This document shows, one piece after another, positions 34,056 through 42,392 of a stretch of DNA of 64,000 bases. A program made the position numbers and the translations under genes. The notes under the pieces are model-generated. The model searched no databases, was not told the DNA's origin, and saw nothing but the letters and a program-made list of their open reading frames with translations. Every line of letters begins with the position of its first letter. Position 1 is the stretch's first letter. Source of the DNA: Weissella cibaria KACC 11862 (lineage in GTDB: Bacteria; Bacillota; Bacilli; Lactobacillales; Lactobacillaceae); NCBI RefSeq assembly GCF_000193635.1, contig NZ_AEKT01000049.1, positions 59,074-123,073 of the forward strand. Reading direction: 5' to 3'.

Positions 34056-34750
34056 TAAGCTTCCGTCGCTGCATTTAGGGTGTAACCCACGTTACGCAAC
34101 GTCTTAATGTTTACTTGGGCATCCGCGTTGCGCAAGTTCTTACGAAGGTTTGACATGTAAACTTCAACAACCGTCAATGACGTATCTGAGTCAAAGCCCC
34201 ACAAACGATCAAAAATTTGATCCTTTGTCACAATCTGGCCAACGTGTTGCATAAGGTAAACCAGCAGACCAAATTCACGACCTTGCAGACTAATTTCTTC
34301 ATTATTAACGAGAACCCGGTGTTGATCGATGAAAACTTGCACATTCCCAACTTCCAAAGCGCCATCTTGACCCAAAACACCCGCGTGACGCAATAACGTC
34401 TTCAAACGCGCCAATAATTCTTCCTTATAGAAAGGCTTAGTAATGTATTCGTCGGCGCCTAAGTTAAAGCCTTGCATCTTATCAGACAATTCGCCCTTTG
34501 CCGTCAACATCAAGATCGGCAACGTTGGATAAAGCTCCTTGGCTTTCTTCAAAATGGTAAAACCATCTTGACCTGGCAACATGACATCTAAGACCACGGC
34601 ATCATAAACACCAGATTCAATCTCGTACCAGCCTTCATCACCGTCATGCACTTGCGTCACTTCACCAAGATCTGAAATCGTTTCACGAACCGTATCGTTC
34701 AATGCATAATCGTCTTCAACTACCAATAATTTAATCGTATTTCCTGCCAT
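34055..34750 (-). CDS. ciaR: Response regulator, CiaR-like
   Basis: A 231-residue OmpR-family regulator. D55 (VVLDVMLPGQDGF) and K105 (YITKPFYKEE) mark the receiver; the DNA-binding domain contains IFDRLWGFDSDTSLTVVEV and NLRKNLR, closely resembling Streptococcus CiaR as I recall it. The upstream region carries TTTAAG-type boxes, so autoregulation is likely. Divergent from the VOC protein gene across 184 bp. Confidence 0.85.
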   Translation of the reverse strand: MAGNTIKLLVVEDDYALNDTVRETISDLGEVTQVHDGDEGWYEIESGVYDAVVLDVMLPGQDGFTILKKAKELYPTLPILMLTAKGELSDKMQGFNLGADEYITKPFYKEELLARLKTLLRHAGVLGQDGALEVGNVQVFIDQHRVLVNNEEISLQGREFGLLVYLMQHVGQIVTKDQIFDRLWGFDSDTSLTVVEVYMSNLRKNLRNADAQVNIKTLRNVGYTLNAATEA

Positions 34751-34799
34751 CTCACTAACCTCGCTGCACCCAAAGATTTTTTCATTTCGTATTTAATGA

Positions 34800-34866
34800 C
34801 TTAAATATAGTGACTGAACCTTAAAATCGGCATAGTGGCAACTTTGCCGAACCTTAAATATTTAAG
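34800..34866. promoter_or_regulatory. CiaR-like boxes and promoter of ciaRH
   Basis: CTTAAA at 34800-34805, 34820-34825 and 34853-34858 (read TTTAAG on the minus strand) and TTTAAG at 34861-34866. The 34820 and 34853 copies, both in GAACCTTAAA, are 33 bp apart. Ten bases downstream of the 34820 box is TATATT (-10, 34804-34809). ACCTTAAATATTTAAGGT around 34851-34868 is a perfect palindrome. Confidence 0.55.
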
Positions 34867-34934
34867 GTTTCTCCTTCATTATAATCATTTCCATTCCGTA
34901 AGTCTTGGTAGAATGATTAATAGGAGGAACAACT

Positions 34935-35315
34935 ATGTTATTTGATACCATTCACCACATTGCCATCAACGCATCAAACTACGATGCCACTAAAAACTTC
35001 TATGTTAATAAACTTGGCTTCCAAGTAATTCGCGAAAACGTGCGACCAGAGAAAAATGATATCAAGTTGGATTTGCGCCTTGGCACACAGGAACTCGAGA
35101 TTTTTATCAGTGATAAATTTCCAACGCGACCATCGTTCCCTGAAGCGCGCGGTCTACGCCACTTGGCTTTTAAAGTTGCCAGTGTCCCTGACACGGTCGC
35201 CTATTTGGCTACCCAAGGCATCAAGAGTGAGCCCATTCGTACCGATGATTACACCGGTGAGAAAATGACCTTCTTTTTTGATCCTGATGGATTACCGCTT
35301 GAAATTCATGAATAG
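34935..35315 (+). CDS. VOC family protein (glyoxalase-like, GloA2 type)
   Basis: A 126-residue single vicinal-oxygen-chelate domain pair. Metal ligands are visible: His8 in IHHIAINA, Glu in ELEIFIS (residue 53), His in LRHLAFKV (about 75) and Glu in PLEIHE at the end. Family members rearrange or isomerise small oxygen-bearing substrates; methylglyoxal detoxification is a guess. AGGAGG precedes the ATG. Divergent from ciaR. Confidence 0.82.
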   Translation: MLFDTIHHIAINASNYDATKNFYVNKLGFQVIRENVRPEKNDIKLDLRLGTQELEIFISDKFPTRPSFPEARGLRHLAFKVASVPDTVAYLATQGIKSEPIRTDDYTGEKMTFFFDPDGLPLEIHE

Positions 35316-35331
35316 GTTTTGAAACCAAAGG

Positions 35332-35363
35332 AAAAAGGCACCAGGTTCGCCACCTGGTGCCTT
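35332..35363. terminator. Terminator after VOC gene
   Basis: AAAAAGGCACCAGG, GCC-type loop, CCTGGTGCCTTT, stem of about 12 bp. Confidence 0.75.
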
Positions 35364-35401
35364 TCCGACCATACTTCTTAAATTGCAATCCGCATGGCCG
35401 T

Positions 35402-35555
35402 CCGGTAGTTGCCTACCGGGCTAAATACAATTACGTATCGCCCTTGTTTCCTATACAAGGGCGATACGAATCGTTTGATTGCTATAATCTGACAAAACGT
35501 ATCACCCCCTTTCCTAGATTGACTATAATTATAGACCCTAATTTTGGAAATTCAA
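35402..35555 (-). promoter_or_regulatory. Promoter and hairpins of a possible small transcript
   Basis: Between the VOC gene and the large surface protein, minus strand: TTGAAT (35550-35555), 16 bp, TATAAT (35528-35533), then AAAGGGGGTGAT (35502-35513) followed at 35495 by TTG opening a 14-codon frame to 35451. Next come a perfect 14-bp hairpin CGTATCGCCCTTGT/ACAAGGGCGATACG (35434-35468) and a second one, CCGGTAG/CTACCGG (35402-35419). No T tract follows the first. It may be an sRNA or remnant of a type I toxin; not demonstrated. Confidence 0.4.
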
Positions 35556-35564
35556 GTATGAAAG

Positions 35565-37802
35565 TCATTCTTTTTTCTGCTGAATAACACCCACGGCGGC
35601 TACTGTTGTTAACAGACCCAGCCCGGCCCAAGTTAGCCATGGCGTCGCCGCAAAATCCGTTGCTGGTAACGCTGGTGTAGGCGCCTGCGTAACCATTTCC
35701 GGCAGAGTTGCTACAGGCCTTGGCGCTGGGTTTAGTTTCTGATTAACTAAGTTATTCGGGCGACGCGCATTCTGGGCCACTAACTTCGCTGGCCGTGCCG
35801 TTACTTCATGCGGTGCCGACTGGGCCGGTTGCAATACTGGTTGAGATGGCGTCACTAATCGACGTGTCAGCACATCTTGTTTTGGCGGTGTTACACGAAC
35901 GGACGGCAGTGTCACTCGTCGACGTGGCACTTGCCGTGTCTGTTCAACTGGCACACTAACTGGTGTGGGCGTTTCAACTGGGCCAATTATTTTAGGCTGT
36001 TTATCCTCATGGTCAATTTCAACTGCAGGTGTCATCGCGACATCATCATCAAGCGGAATGCCATGTTCTGTGCGATCACCGTCGCCATCGTCATCCCCCG
36101 CAATTATTTCAGCAGGTGTTTCTTCGACGTATGAATCGTACACATACACAACCGCGATGGTTTCATTGGCTTTACCGTAATGTCCGTGGGCATTATCTGT
36201 CACCCGAACCATGCGATAAGCCGGCAAGGTTTTAGCTGTCGTCGCGTAGGCCGTTCCTGGATTAGCAATGGTTGTTTCGGTCGGCGCGACTTCATGGCCA
36301 AATTCATCAACGTGAAACACCTTCAAACGGGCTTGACCATTAATATCAACCACATCCGGCGTGGTTTGGGCATACAACGGCGCGGCGACCGCCAACAAGT
36401 CACCGTTACCATCATACGTTTTCAGGACGCTAACGGCCGCATTAACTGCTGTGTTATCAGCAAACCGGAGATAGAACTGGTGCCCATGTGACCCTGTCCC
36501 CTCTGACGGGTGGTCACCACCAGCCCGGCCAATATTCGCGTCAAGCTGTTTTAGGTCGGCTAATGTCAACGCCCCCGTTGCCTGATGTTGCTGCAAAAAT
36601 GTCGAGAATGAACCATCATGAAAATTATCAATGCCCCACTCAGTGTATGGATTCCCCATATTATAGGCCAAAGTATACGAGCCATCATCGTTCAGTCGCG
36701 TCGTGTACGCGCCGCGACCATTTCGTGCCAACTCACGCGCAATCGTTTCGTCTGACGCAGCCCCATCAATGGTCACGAACGTTTGCGCGTAAGTCGGTTC
36801 GGTATTCATTTGACGGGTGGTCGCTGAAATGACTGTCGCTTGGTAGTCACCATTTTTATTTTTATCGACCACATAGTACGTCGAGTAGCCGGACGACGAA
36901 TTCACTGATAACACCGTACCCGCTTCAATTTTCACCTGTTGAATTTGCACTAAATCACTGGTCGCAAACTGGTCATTTTCGCGAATTTGGGCCGTCTTAG
37001 TCGCATCCCCACGTAACAAGGCATTCATATACCCATCATCTTGGTAATAACTACCAACCCCCATCTGGTCACTTTTGGTAAAAATATGTTGCGTTGCGAC
37101 GCCCGGCGCATCAGTCTGAAAACGTGATGCGAATGCAAAATGGCCCACAACTTCAGTCTGGCCGAACACGATGCGAGCGGACCCGGTTTTCGCTGCCCAA
37201 ATTGGCGCTTCCGGCAGTGGCGCCGCGGTCGATCCGGTAATCGTTAAATGTGAATCCACCCGTCCAATCGGGGTTGCTTGTAGTGTCAGCCGTAACGCTT
37301 GTCCCACAACTTCATATGCCCCGATCATCTGTTTATCATGTTGTAACACACCATTCGCGCGCACCAAATCATATCGCTGGCGATTAACCGTGTTATCCGA
37401 AATCATTTCACCATACAACGGGATCGTAATCGTGTCACCGGCCTGGTATTGGCCGGTGGTATTATCAATGGTTAGCCCCACTGCAAATCCATTCACAATT
37501 CGTGCATCAGCCACTTGCACAAAACTTGTACCAGCTGGCAAAACCGTCCCGGCGGCATTAACGGCGCCACTAACCGTTGTCGTCACAGTTCGTGCTACTA
37601 AATTATCGGTAGACCAATCCCAATTTTTAGGGTCGCGAGTTGCCACATTAGGTGCCACCATCATGGTGACCTTGTCTTGTTCTGCCGCTCGAACTACCGG
37701 CATTATCCCCAACACCGTCATTGTCACACCCAATAGTACCGTTGGCCCTTTAAGCCCTAATTTGGGCATTTGTCCCACTGACCATTCATTCATCAACGCC
37801 AT
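35565..37802 (-). CDS. Cell-wall-anchored MucBP-domain surface protein with LPATD sorting motif
   Basis: A 745-residue adhesin-like protein. Signal peptide about 1-40 (GPTVLLGVTMTVLGI, ending VRAA), a long N-terminal beta-rich region, then a MucBP-type domain (LKVFHVDEFGHEVAP, TAKTLPAYRMVRVTDNAHG, VVYVYDSY), an acidic segment GDDDGDGDRTEHG, a Pro/Thr-rich wall-spanning stretch and an anchor: LPATD at 712-716, a hydrophobic helix and QQKKE. LPATD differs from canonical LPXTG in its last residue. Expected to be attached by sortase and to bind mucin or host or food surfaces. Start at 37802 is favoured by GGGAG five bases before; the longer frame begins at a near-useless site. Confidence 0.75.
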   Translation of the reverse strand: MALMNEWSVGQMPKLGLKGPTVLLGVTMTVLGIMPVVRAAEQDKVTMMVAPNVATRDPKNWDWSTDNLVARTVTTTVSGAVNAAGTVLPAGTSFVQVADARIVNGFAVGLTIDNTTGQYQAGDTITIPLYGEMISDNTVNRQRYDLVRANGVLQHDKQMIGAYEVVGQALRLTLQATPIGRVDSHLTITGSTAAPLPEAPIWAAKTGSARIVFGQTEVVGHFAFASRFQTDAPGVATQHIFTKSDQMGVGSYYQDDGYMNALLRGDATKTAQIRENDQFATSDLVQIQQVKIEAGTVLSVNSSSGYSTYYVVDKNKNGDYQATVISATTRQMNTEPTYAQTFVTIDGAASDETIARELARNGRGAYTTRLNDDGSYTLAYNMGNPYTEWGIDNFHDGSFSTFLQQHQATGALTLADLKQLDANIGRAGGDHPSEGTGSHGHQFYLRFADNTAVNAAVSVLKTYDGNGDLLAVAAPLYAQTTPDVVDINGQARLKVFHVDEFGHEVAPTETTIANPGTAYATTAKTLPAYRMVRVTDNAHGHYGKANETIAVVYVYDSYVEETPAEIIAGDDDGDGDRTEHGIPLDDDVAMTPAVEIDHEDKQPKIIGPVETPTPVSVPVEQTRQVPRRRVTLPSVRVTPPKQDVLTRRLVTPSQPVLQPAQSAPHEVTARPAKLVAQNARRPNNLVNQKLNPAPRPVATLPEMVTQAPTPALPATDFAATPWLTWAGLGLLTTVAAVGVIQQKKE

Positions 37803-37887
37803 TCGCACTCCCATACCCCCTGTTTGTCGGACGAAAATCAACTTCGATCATTATACGTAAGTCCATTACGAACAGTCTAGCGAACAA

Positions 37888-37928
37888 AAAAGAAGCGACA
37901 TAGACCAATTCGCTATATCGCTTCTGCT
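37888..37928 (-). terminator. Terminator after menE
   Basis: Minus strand AGAAGCGA and TCGCTTCT form an 8-bp stem around a long loop, followed by TTTTTTG. Confidence 0.65.
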
Positions 37929-37932
37929 TTTG

Positions 37933-39384
37933 TTATTTAATTTCTTGTGCGGTCGTCAGTTGATCCCGCAATTTGTGGCGTTGAATCTTGCCACTAGCCG
38001 TTCGGGGGAAAGTTTCCGTCTCAAAGAATCGTACCGGCACTTTATAGTGGGCCAATCGGTCACGACCAAAGTTACGTAACGCCTCAAAATCCATCGTTTG
38101 TTCGCCTTTAAACATCACAAAAGCGACCGGGACAGCACCCCAACGATCATCTGGAATACCAACGACTGACATTTGGGCAATCGCATCCGCTTCACCATAG
38201 ACCGATTCGATTTCGTCAGGGAACACGTTTTCACCACCTGACGAAATCATATCGCCTTCACGCCCTTCAACGTACAAAAAGCCTTCATCATCCAACCAAC
38301 CCATGTCACCGGTATCGAACCAGCCATCGACAAACGCCTCGGCATACTTATCTGGGCGATTAAGATAACCCACCGCTAAGGTTGGCGACTTGATTTGAAT
38401 GCGACCGACTTTGTCAGCATCATTAATTTTTTGGACTCGCACTTCAACCGGGAATAAAGGCTTCCCCGCCGATCCCAACTTGCGCGTTGCACTGCTTGCA
38501 TCCAGTGCAATCACTTGCGACGCTGTTTCAGTCATCCCATATGATTGCACAATCTCAATGCCGGCAGCCGTCGCTTTTTCCAAAGTCGTTAAATCAGTTG
38601 GTCCGCCACCAAGCAACATGGTCCGGAAACGTTCATGGTAGACAGCTCCTGCCGGTAGCTGAGCCAATAACTGTTTCAACATGACTGGGACCACTGAGAT
38701 GGTTGTCACTTGACCTGTTAATAATTCCTGGTTAATCCGTTCGACATCAAAACGTTCATATAGCACAACACCCATTCCATAAATCAATGAGCGCATCATA
38801 ATTGACAGCCCACTAATATGGAAGATTGGAACCGCCGCAAGCCAGACATCATTTGGCGTCAGCCCCAAATTGAGCGCTGAACCAACTGCTGAATAGAAGT
38901 GATTCCCAAACGTTTGCATGACACCCTTGGGATTACCGGTGGTACCCGAGGTATACATAATTGACGTCACTTTATCTAATTCAAACGCCGCAACTGGCGT
39001 GATTGGTTCCGCTTCAGTTGCTAAAATCGCTGAAAAGTTAAGCTGGTGAACATTCGCCAACTCGCCAACAAAGGCATCATCTTGTAAAACCGTTGTGATT
39101 GCAGCATCTGCTAGTTGAAAGGCCATTTCACGAGGTGACAACCGGCGATTCAACAGCACGACCGTCTTATCAAGTTGTTGAATCGCTAAAATCATAAGGT
39201 AACCCGTTAAATTATTGGGCGTAATTAAGGCAATGCGCTCATTATCATCCACATGTTTCGCGATTTGTCCTGCAATCTGCAACACCCGCTTGCGCATTTC
39301 AGCAAAGGTGAGCGTTGCATCACCAAACCGAATCGCCATCCGGGCGGGCGTTAAATTCGCGCGCTTGGTTAGCCAATTTTCCAT
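37933..39384 (-). CDS. menE: O-succinylbenzoate-CoA ligase
   Basis: A 483-residue adenylate-forming enzyme converting OSB to OSB-CoA in menaquinone synthesis. AMP-binding motif TSIMYTSGTTGNPKGVMQT, then QSYGMTETASQVIALD, WFDTGDMGWLDDEG and the C-terminal FPRTASGKIQRHKLRDQL. Start at 39384 with AAGGAAG before it; the longer frame overlaps an upstream hairpin. Lies 81 bp downstream of menB on the same strand, with a terminator-like hairpin in the gap, so part of its transcription may come from menB. Confidence 0.9.
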   Translation of the reverse strand: MENWLTKRANLTPARMAIRFGDATLTFAEMRKRVLQIAGQIAKHVDDNERIALITPNNLTGYLMILAIQQLDKTVVLLNRRLSPREMAFQLADAAITTVLQDDAFVGELANVHQLNFSAILATEAEPITPVAAFELDKVTSIMYTSGTTGNPKGVMQTFGNHFYSAVGSALNLGLTPNDVWLAAVPIFHISGLSIMMRSLIYGMGVVLYERFDVERINQELLTGQVTTISVVPVMLKQLLAQLPAGAVYHERFRTMLLGGGPTDLTTLEKATAAGIEIVQSYGMTETASQVIALDASSATRKLGSAGKPLFPVEVRVQKINDADKVGRIQIKSPTLAVGYLNRPDKYAEAFVDGWFDTGDMGWLDDEGFLYVEGREGDMISSGGENVFPDEIESVYGEADAIAQMSVVGIPDDRWGAVPVAFVMFKGEQTMDFEALRNFGRDRLAHYKVPVRFFETETFPRTASGKIQRHKLRDQLTTAQEIK

Positions 39385-39405
39385 TGTGCTTCCTTTCAAT
39401 AGAAA

Positions 39406-39436
39406 GCCCCACATCACAAAATCATTGATGCGGGGC
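39406..39436 (-). terminator. Terminator-like hairpin between menB and menE
   Basis: Minus strand GCCCCGCATCA and TGATGTGGGGC, an 11-bp stem, followed by TTTCTATT; about 8 bp later the menE ribosome site begins. Leaky terminator or attenuator. Confidence 0.6.
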
Positions 39437-39465
39437 GTCTGTTCTTTTGTCTTTAAAAATGCCGC

Positions 39466-40284
39466 TTATGGGAACTTAGGGAACTGCGTAAAGTCTGGCT
39501 CACGCTTCTCAAGGAAGGCATTTTTACCCTCCTTACCTTCGTCCGTCGTGTAGTACAACATCGTGGCATCACCCGCGAATTGTTGCAAACCAGCCAAACC
39601 GTCCGTGTCAGCGTTCATTGCTGCCTTAATGAAACGGATAGCAGTTGGTGACTTCTTCAAAATTTCGTTTGCCCATTCCATCGTGGCATCCTCAACTTCA
39701 GCCAAAGGCACAACGCGGTTAATCCAGTTCATGCTGTACGCTTCATCAGCCGTGTAGAACTTCGTCAAGAACCATACTTCCTTCGCGCGCTTGTGACCGA
39801 TAACACGGGCCAAGTAACCTGAACCGTAACCTGCGTCAAATGAACCAACCTTTGGTCCAGTTTGACCAAACATGGCGTTGTCAGCCGCAATCGTTAGGTC
39901 GGCAACCAATTGCAAGATGTTTCCACCACCAACGGCCCAACCCTTGACCATCGCAATGACTGGCTTTGGAATAATACGAATCAAGTGTTGCAAGTCCAGC
40001 ACATTCAAACGGGCAATGTGGTCTGGTCCCACGTAACCACCGTTACCACGTACTGATTGATCACCACCAGATGAAAATGCCTTATCACCAGCTCCCGTCA
40101 AAATGATAACTCCAATTGAGGCATCATCACGCGCCATTGAAAATGCATCGATCATCTCTTGCACCATTACCGGTGTAAAGGCGTTGTGACGGGCTGGATT
40201 GTTCATCGTAACCTTCGCCACCGCATCCGAACGCTCAAACAAAATTTCTGAGTATTCTTTGATGGTTGTCCATTCTACAGTCAT
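39466..40284 (-). CDS. menB: 1,4-dihydroxy-2-naphthoyl-CoA synthase
   Basis: A 272-residue crotonase-fold enzyme closing the second ring of the naphthoquinone. Signatures include [17 protein letters not shown] (oxyanion and substrate loop), [40 protein letters not shown] and the C-terminal [18 protein letters not shown]. Full length. It precedes menE; menF, menD, menH and menC are not in the window. Confidence 0.95.
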   Translation of the reverse strand: MTVEWTTIKEYSEILFERSDAVAKVTMNNPARHNAFTPVMVQEMIDAFSMARDDASIGVIILTGAGDKAFSSGGDQSVRGNGGYVGPDHIARLNVLDLQHLIRIIPKPVIAMVKGWAVGGGNILQLVADLTIAADNAMFGQTGPKVGSFDAGYGSGYLARVIGHKRAKEVWFLTKFYTADEAYSMNWINRVVPLAEVEDATMEWANEILKKSPTAIRFIKAAMNADTDGLAGLQQFAGDATMLYYTTDEGKEGKNAFLEKREPDFTQFPKFP

Positions 40285-40495
40285 TTATATATCTCACTTT
40301 CTGAATTTCGAGTTTCAATTCCCTTGGTCTCAAAATATGCTTCTTAAATTATAGCTTTTTTCTACCCATTTTTCCAAAAACTCGTTAAACTTATATTTAC
40401 CACTTTAACCATTTGTGTGACTTTTTGTTCGTGTTCGCTTTATTTTGGTGTACATACAAAATACATACATTTAAATTGAAAGGTTGATTATCACA

Positions 40496-40873
40496 ATGAA
40501 TGCAATTGAATATTTAAACATTTCTACTGAAAAACTAACCGCGGAAGAAGTCATTTTGACCATGCCAATCCGTGATGAAGTTAAGCAACCATACGGCATT
40601 GTTCATGGCGGTATCAATGCGTTGCTTGCCGAAACAGCCGGTAGCTTCGGCGCCAACTACGGCCTTGATAACACCAAGCAAGTACCTGTCGGCTTGGACA
40701 TTCACACGCACCACATCGCACAAGCGACAGAAGGCACATTGCGCGCCATCGCCAAGCCAATTCACGCTGGTCGTCAAATCCAAACTTGGCAAATCGATAC
40801 ATTCGTTGTCGAAACTGGTAAGCACACTTCCTCATCAACATTAACGGCTATGATTATTCCCGTTCGGCGCTAG
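40496..40873 (+). CDS. menI: Hotdog thioesterase, likely DHNA-CoA hydrolase
   Basis: A 125-residue PaaI/YbdB-type hotdog thioesterase: YGIVHGGINALLAETAGSFGA carries the HGG turn and the catalytic-region Glu, and VGLDIHTHHIAQATEG the strand pair. The role as 1,4-dihydroxy-2-naphthoyl-CoA thioesterase is inferred from menE/menB 200 bp away and divergent. Other acyl-CoA substrates are possible. ATG at 40496; the ribosome site AAAGG is about 12 bases upstream, which is long. Confidence 0.72.
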   Translation: MNAIEYLNISTEKLTAEEVILTMPIRDEVKQPYGIVHGGINALLAETAGSFGANYGLDNTKQVPVGLDIHTHHIAQATEGTLRAIAKPIHAGRQIQTWQIDTFVVETGKHTSSSTLTAMIIPVRR

Positions 40874-40948
40874 GTGATTTGCTAATCGCGACGTATAATA
40901 GTCAACAAACAGAAACGTCATTTTTCAGTTCAACTAGAGGAGATTGCC

Positions 40949-41518
40949 ATGAAGGCTTTGTTGATTATTGATTACACAAATGATTTCGTCGCACCAGAGG
41001 GACCATTAACTGCCGGGGAGACAGCTCAAGCACTCGCACCACGATTGGTCGAACTTGCTGATGAATTTTTAGCTAACGGTGATGCCGTCATTTTGCCAAC
41101 TGATTTACACGTACCAAATGACCCCTATCACCCTGAGACAAAATTGTATCCAGCTCACAACGTCGCCAACACACCAGGCCGCGACTATTATGGCGTCCTT
41201 GCTGATTGGGTTGCTGCGCACAAGGACGATGCTAACGTGTGGATTTATCCTAAGAATCGTTACAGCAGTTTCGCTAATTCTGATTTGGATAATTATTTGC
41301 GATCACGTGATATTAAGGATATTCATTTGACCGGGGTCGACACCGATATTTGCATTTTGCACACAGCGGTCGACGCCTACAACTTGAACTACGACATTAC
41401 CGTCCATGCCGATGGCGTCGCAAGTTTTACCCAAGAAGGTCACCGTTGGGCACTTTGGCACTTCAAGAACGTGCTCGGTGCAACCGTGACACCGGATATT
41501 AATTACAATCTAGACTAG
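40949..41518 (+). CDS. pncA: Isochorismatase-family hydrolase, probable nicotinamidase
   Basis: A 189-residue cysteine hydrolase: catalytic Asp9 in LLIIDYTNDF, Lys102 in IYPKNRYSSF and Cys in TGVDTDICILHTAVDAY. The YTNDFV and RYSSFANSDLDNYL stretches fit PncA-type nicotinamidases that turn nicotinamide into nicotinate for NAD salvage. The metal site resembles DLHVPNDPYHPE. An isochorismatase proper would fit the menaquinone neighbours less well because that reaction is not in this pathway. AGAGGAG precedes the ATG. Confidence 0.82.
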   Translation: MKALLIIDYTNDFVAPEGPLTAGETAQALAPRLVELADEFLANGDAVILPTDLHVPNDPYHPETKLYPAHNVANTPGRDYYGVLADWVAAHKDDANVWIYPKNRYSSFANSDLDNYLRSRDIKDIHLTGVDTDICILHTAVDAYNLNYDITVHADGVASFTQEGHRWALWHFKNVLGATVTPDINYNLD

Positions 41519-41530
41519 AACAAAAATTAG

Positions 41531-41569
41531 AAAAGCCACTTTGGACAAATTTTCCAAAGTGGCTTTTTC
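41531..41569. terminator. Bidirectional terminator pncA / ubiE
   Basis: AAAAGCCACTTTGGA and TCCAAAGTGGCTTTTTC form a 15-bp stem between convergent genes. Confidence 0.85.
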
Positions 41570-41575
41570 TCATTA

Positions 41576-42277
41576 TTATTTAATCCCAAAATGCGCTGCA
41601 GCTGCTCCAAAATTAAAACGTTGGTAGGCAACCGTCTTGAAACCAGTCTCACGCATCAAGTCAGCCAAAGCTGTAAATGACATGAATTCTTCTGTCGTCT
41701 TTTCCAAGTAGTCATATGAATCCTTATCATGAGCAAACACCTTACCCATCATCGGCATCACACCCTTGAAGTACATCTTCCAGAATGGCTTGATAACCGG
41801 ATTGTCAGGTTGTGATGTTTCCAAGACAACCAACTGACCACCAGGCTTCAATACACGATACAATTCTTGCATCCCCTTTTCAGCATCTGGCAAGTTACGC
41901 AAACCAAATCCAATCGTTACCAAATCGAAGGTGTCATCTTCATATGGTAGTTCCATGGCATTCCCTTGCGTTAGGGTTACCCAAAAACTCACGCCGGCTT
42001 CGCGAACTTTTTCGCGGGCGACAGCCAACATTTCTGAACTCAAATCAAACCCAGTCACATGGCCCTTATCACCTAATTCTTTAGCCAACGCAATCGTCCA
42101 GTCACCCGTTCCAGCAGCAACATCTAAAATTTGGCCATTCTTTGGAATATCGATTGACGCCATCGTCTTGGCACGCCAACTGCGGTGTGTCCCCAAACTG
42201 ATAATATCGTTCATCTTGTCATAGTCTTTTGCCAAACCATCAAAGATGCCTTGGACACGTTGTGGCGCTTTGTTCAT
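41576..42277 (-). CDS. menG: Demethylmenaquinone methyltransferase
   Basis: A 233-residue class I SAM methyltransferase of the UbiE/MenG family, last step of menaquinone synthesis. Visible are VQGIFDGLAKDYDKMNDIIS, ILDVAAGTGDWTIALAKEL (SAM motif), ELPYEDDTFDLVTIGFGLRN and RVLKPGGQLVVLETSQPDN. Start at 42277 with GAGGG upstream; the 14 extra residues of the longer frame look non-coding. Monocistronic here, separate from menB/menE. Confidence 0.92.
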   Translation of the reverse strand: MNKAPQRVQGIFDGLAKDYDKMNDIISLGTHRSWRAKTMASIDIPKNGQILDVAAGTGDWTIALAKELGDKGHVTGFDLSSEMLAVAREKVREAGVSFWVTLTQGNAMELPYEDDTFDLVTIGFGLRNLPDAEKGMQELYRVLKPGGQLVVLETSQPDNPVIKPFWKMYFKGVMPMMGKVFAHDKDSYDYLEKTTEEFMSFTALADLMRETGFKTVAYQRFNFGAAAAHFGIK

Positions 42278-42392
42278 GTCATATCCCTCAATCATTTTTA
42301 GTGTACTTACATTATACAACGATTACCCAGGCGACGCATTGCGACATCTCAAATCCATTGTCACGTTATTTGTATATGGCAATAAGCTTTAA

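Noticed and set aside
36301-36320. Partial parS (ACGTGAAACA) in the surface protein gene
   Set aside because: Only the right half matches; four of 16 positions differ and it lies in coding sequence.
37171-37860. 229-codon plus-strand ORF opposite the surface protein gene
   Set aside because: Antisense to a protein with a signal peptide, MucBP domain and sorting signal; no ribosome site of its own.
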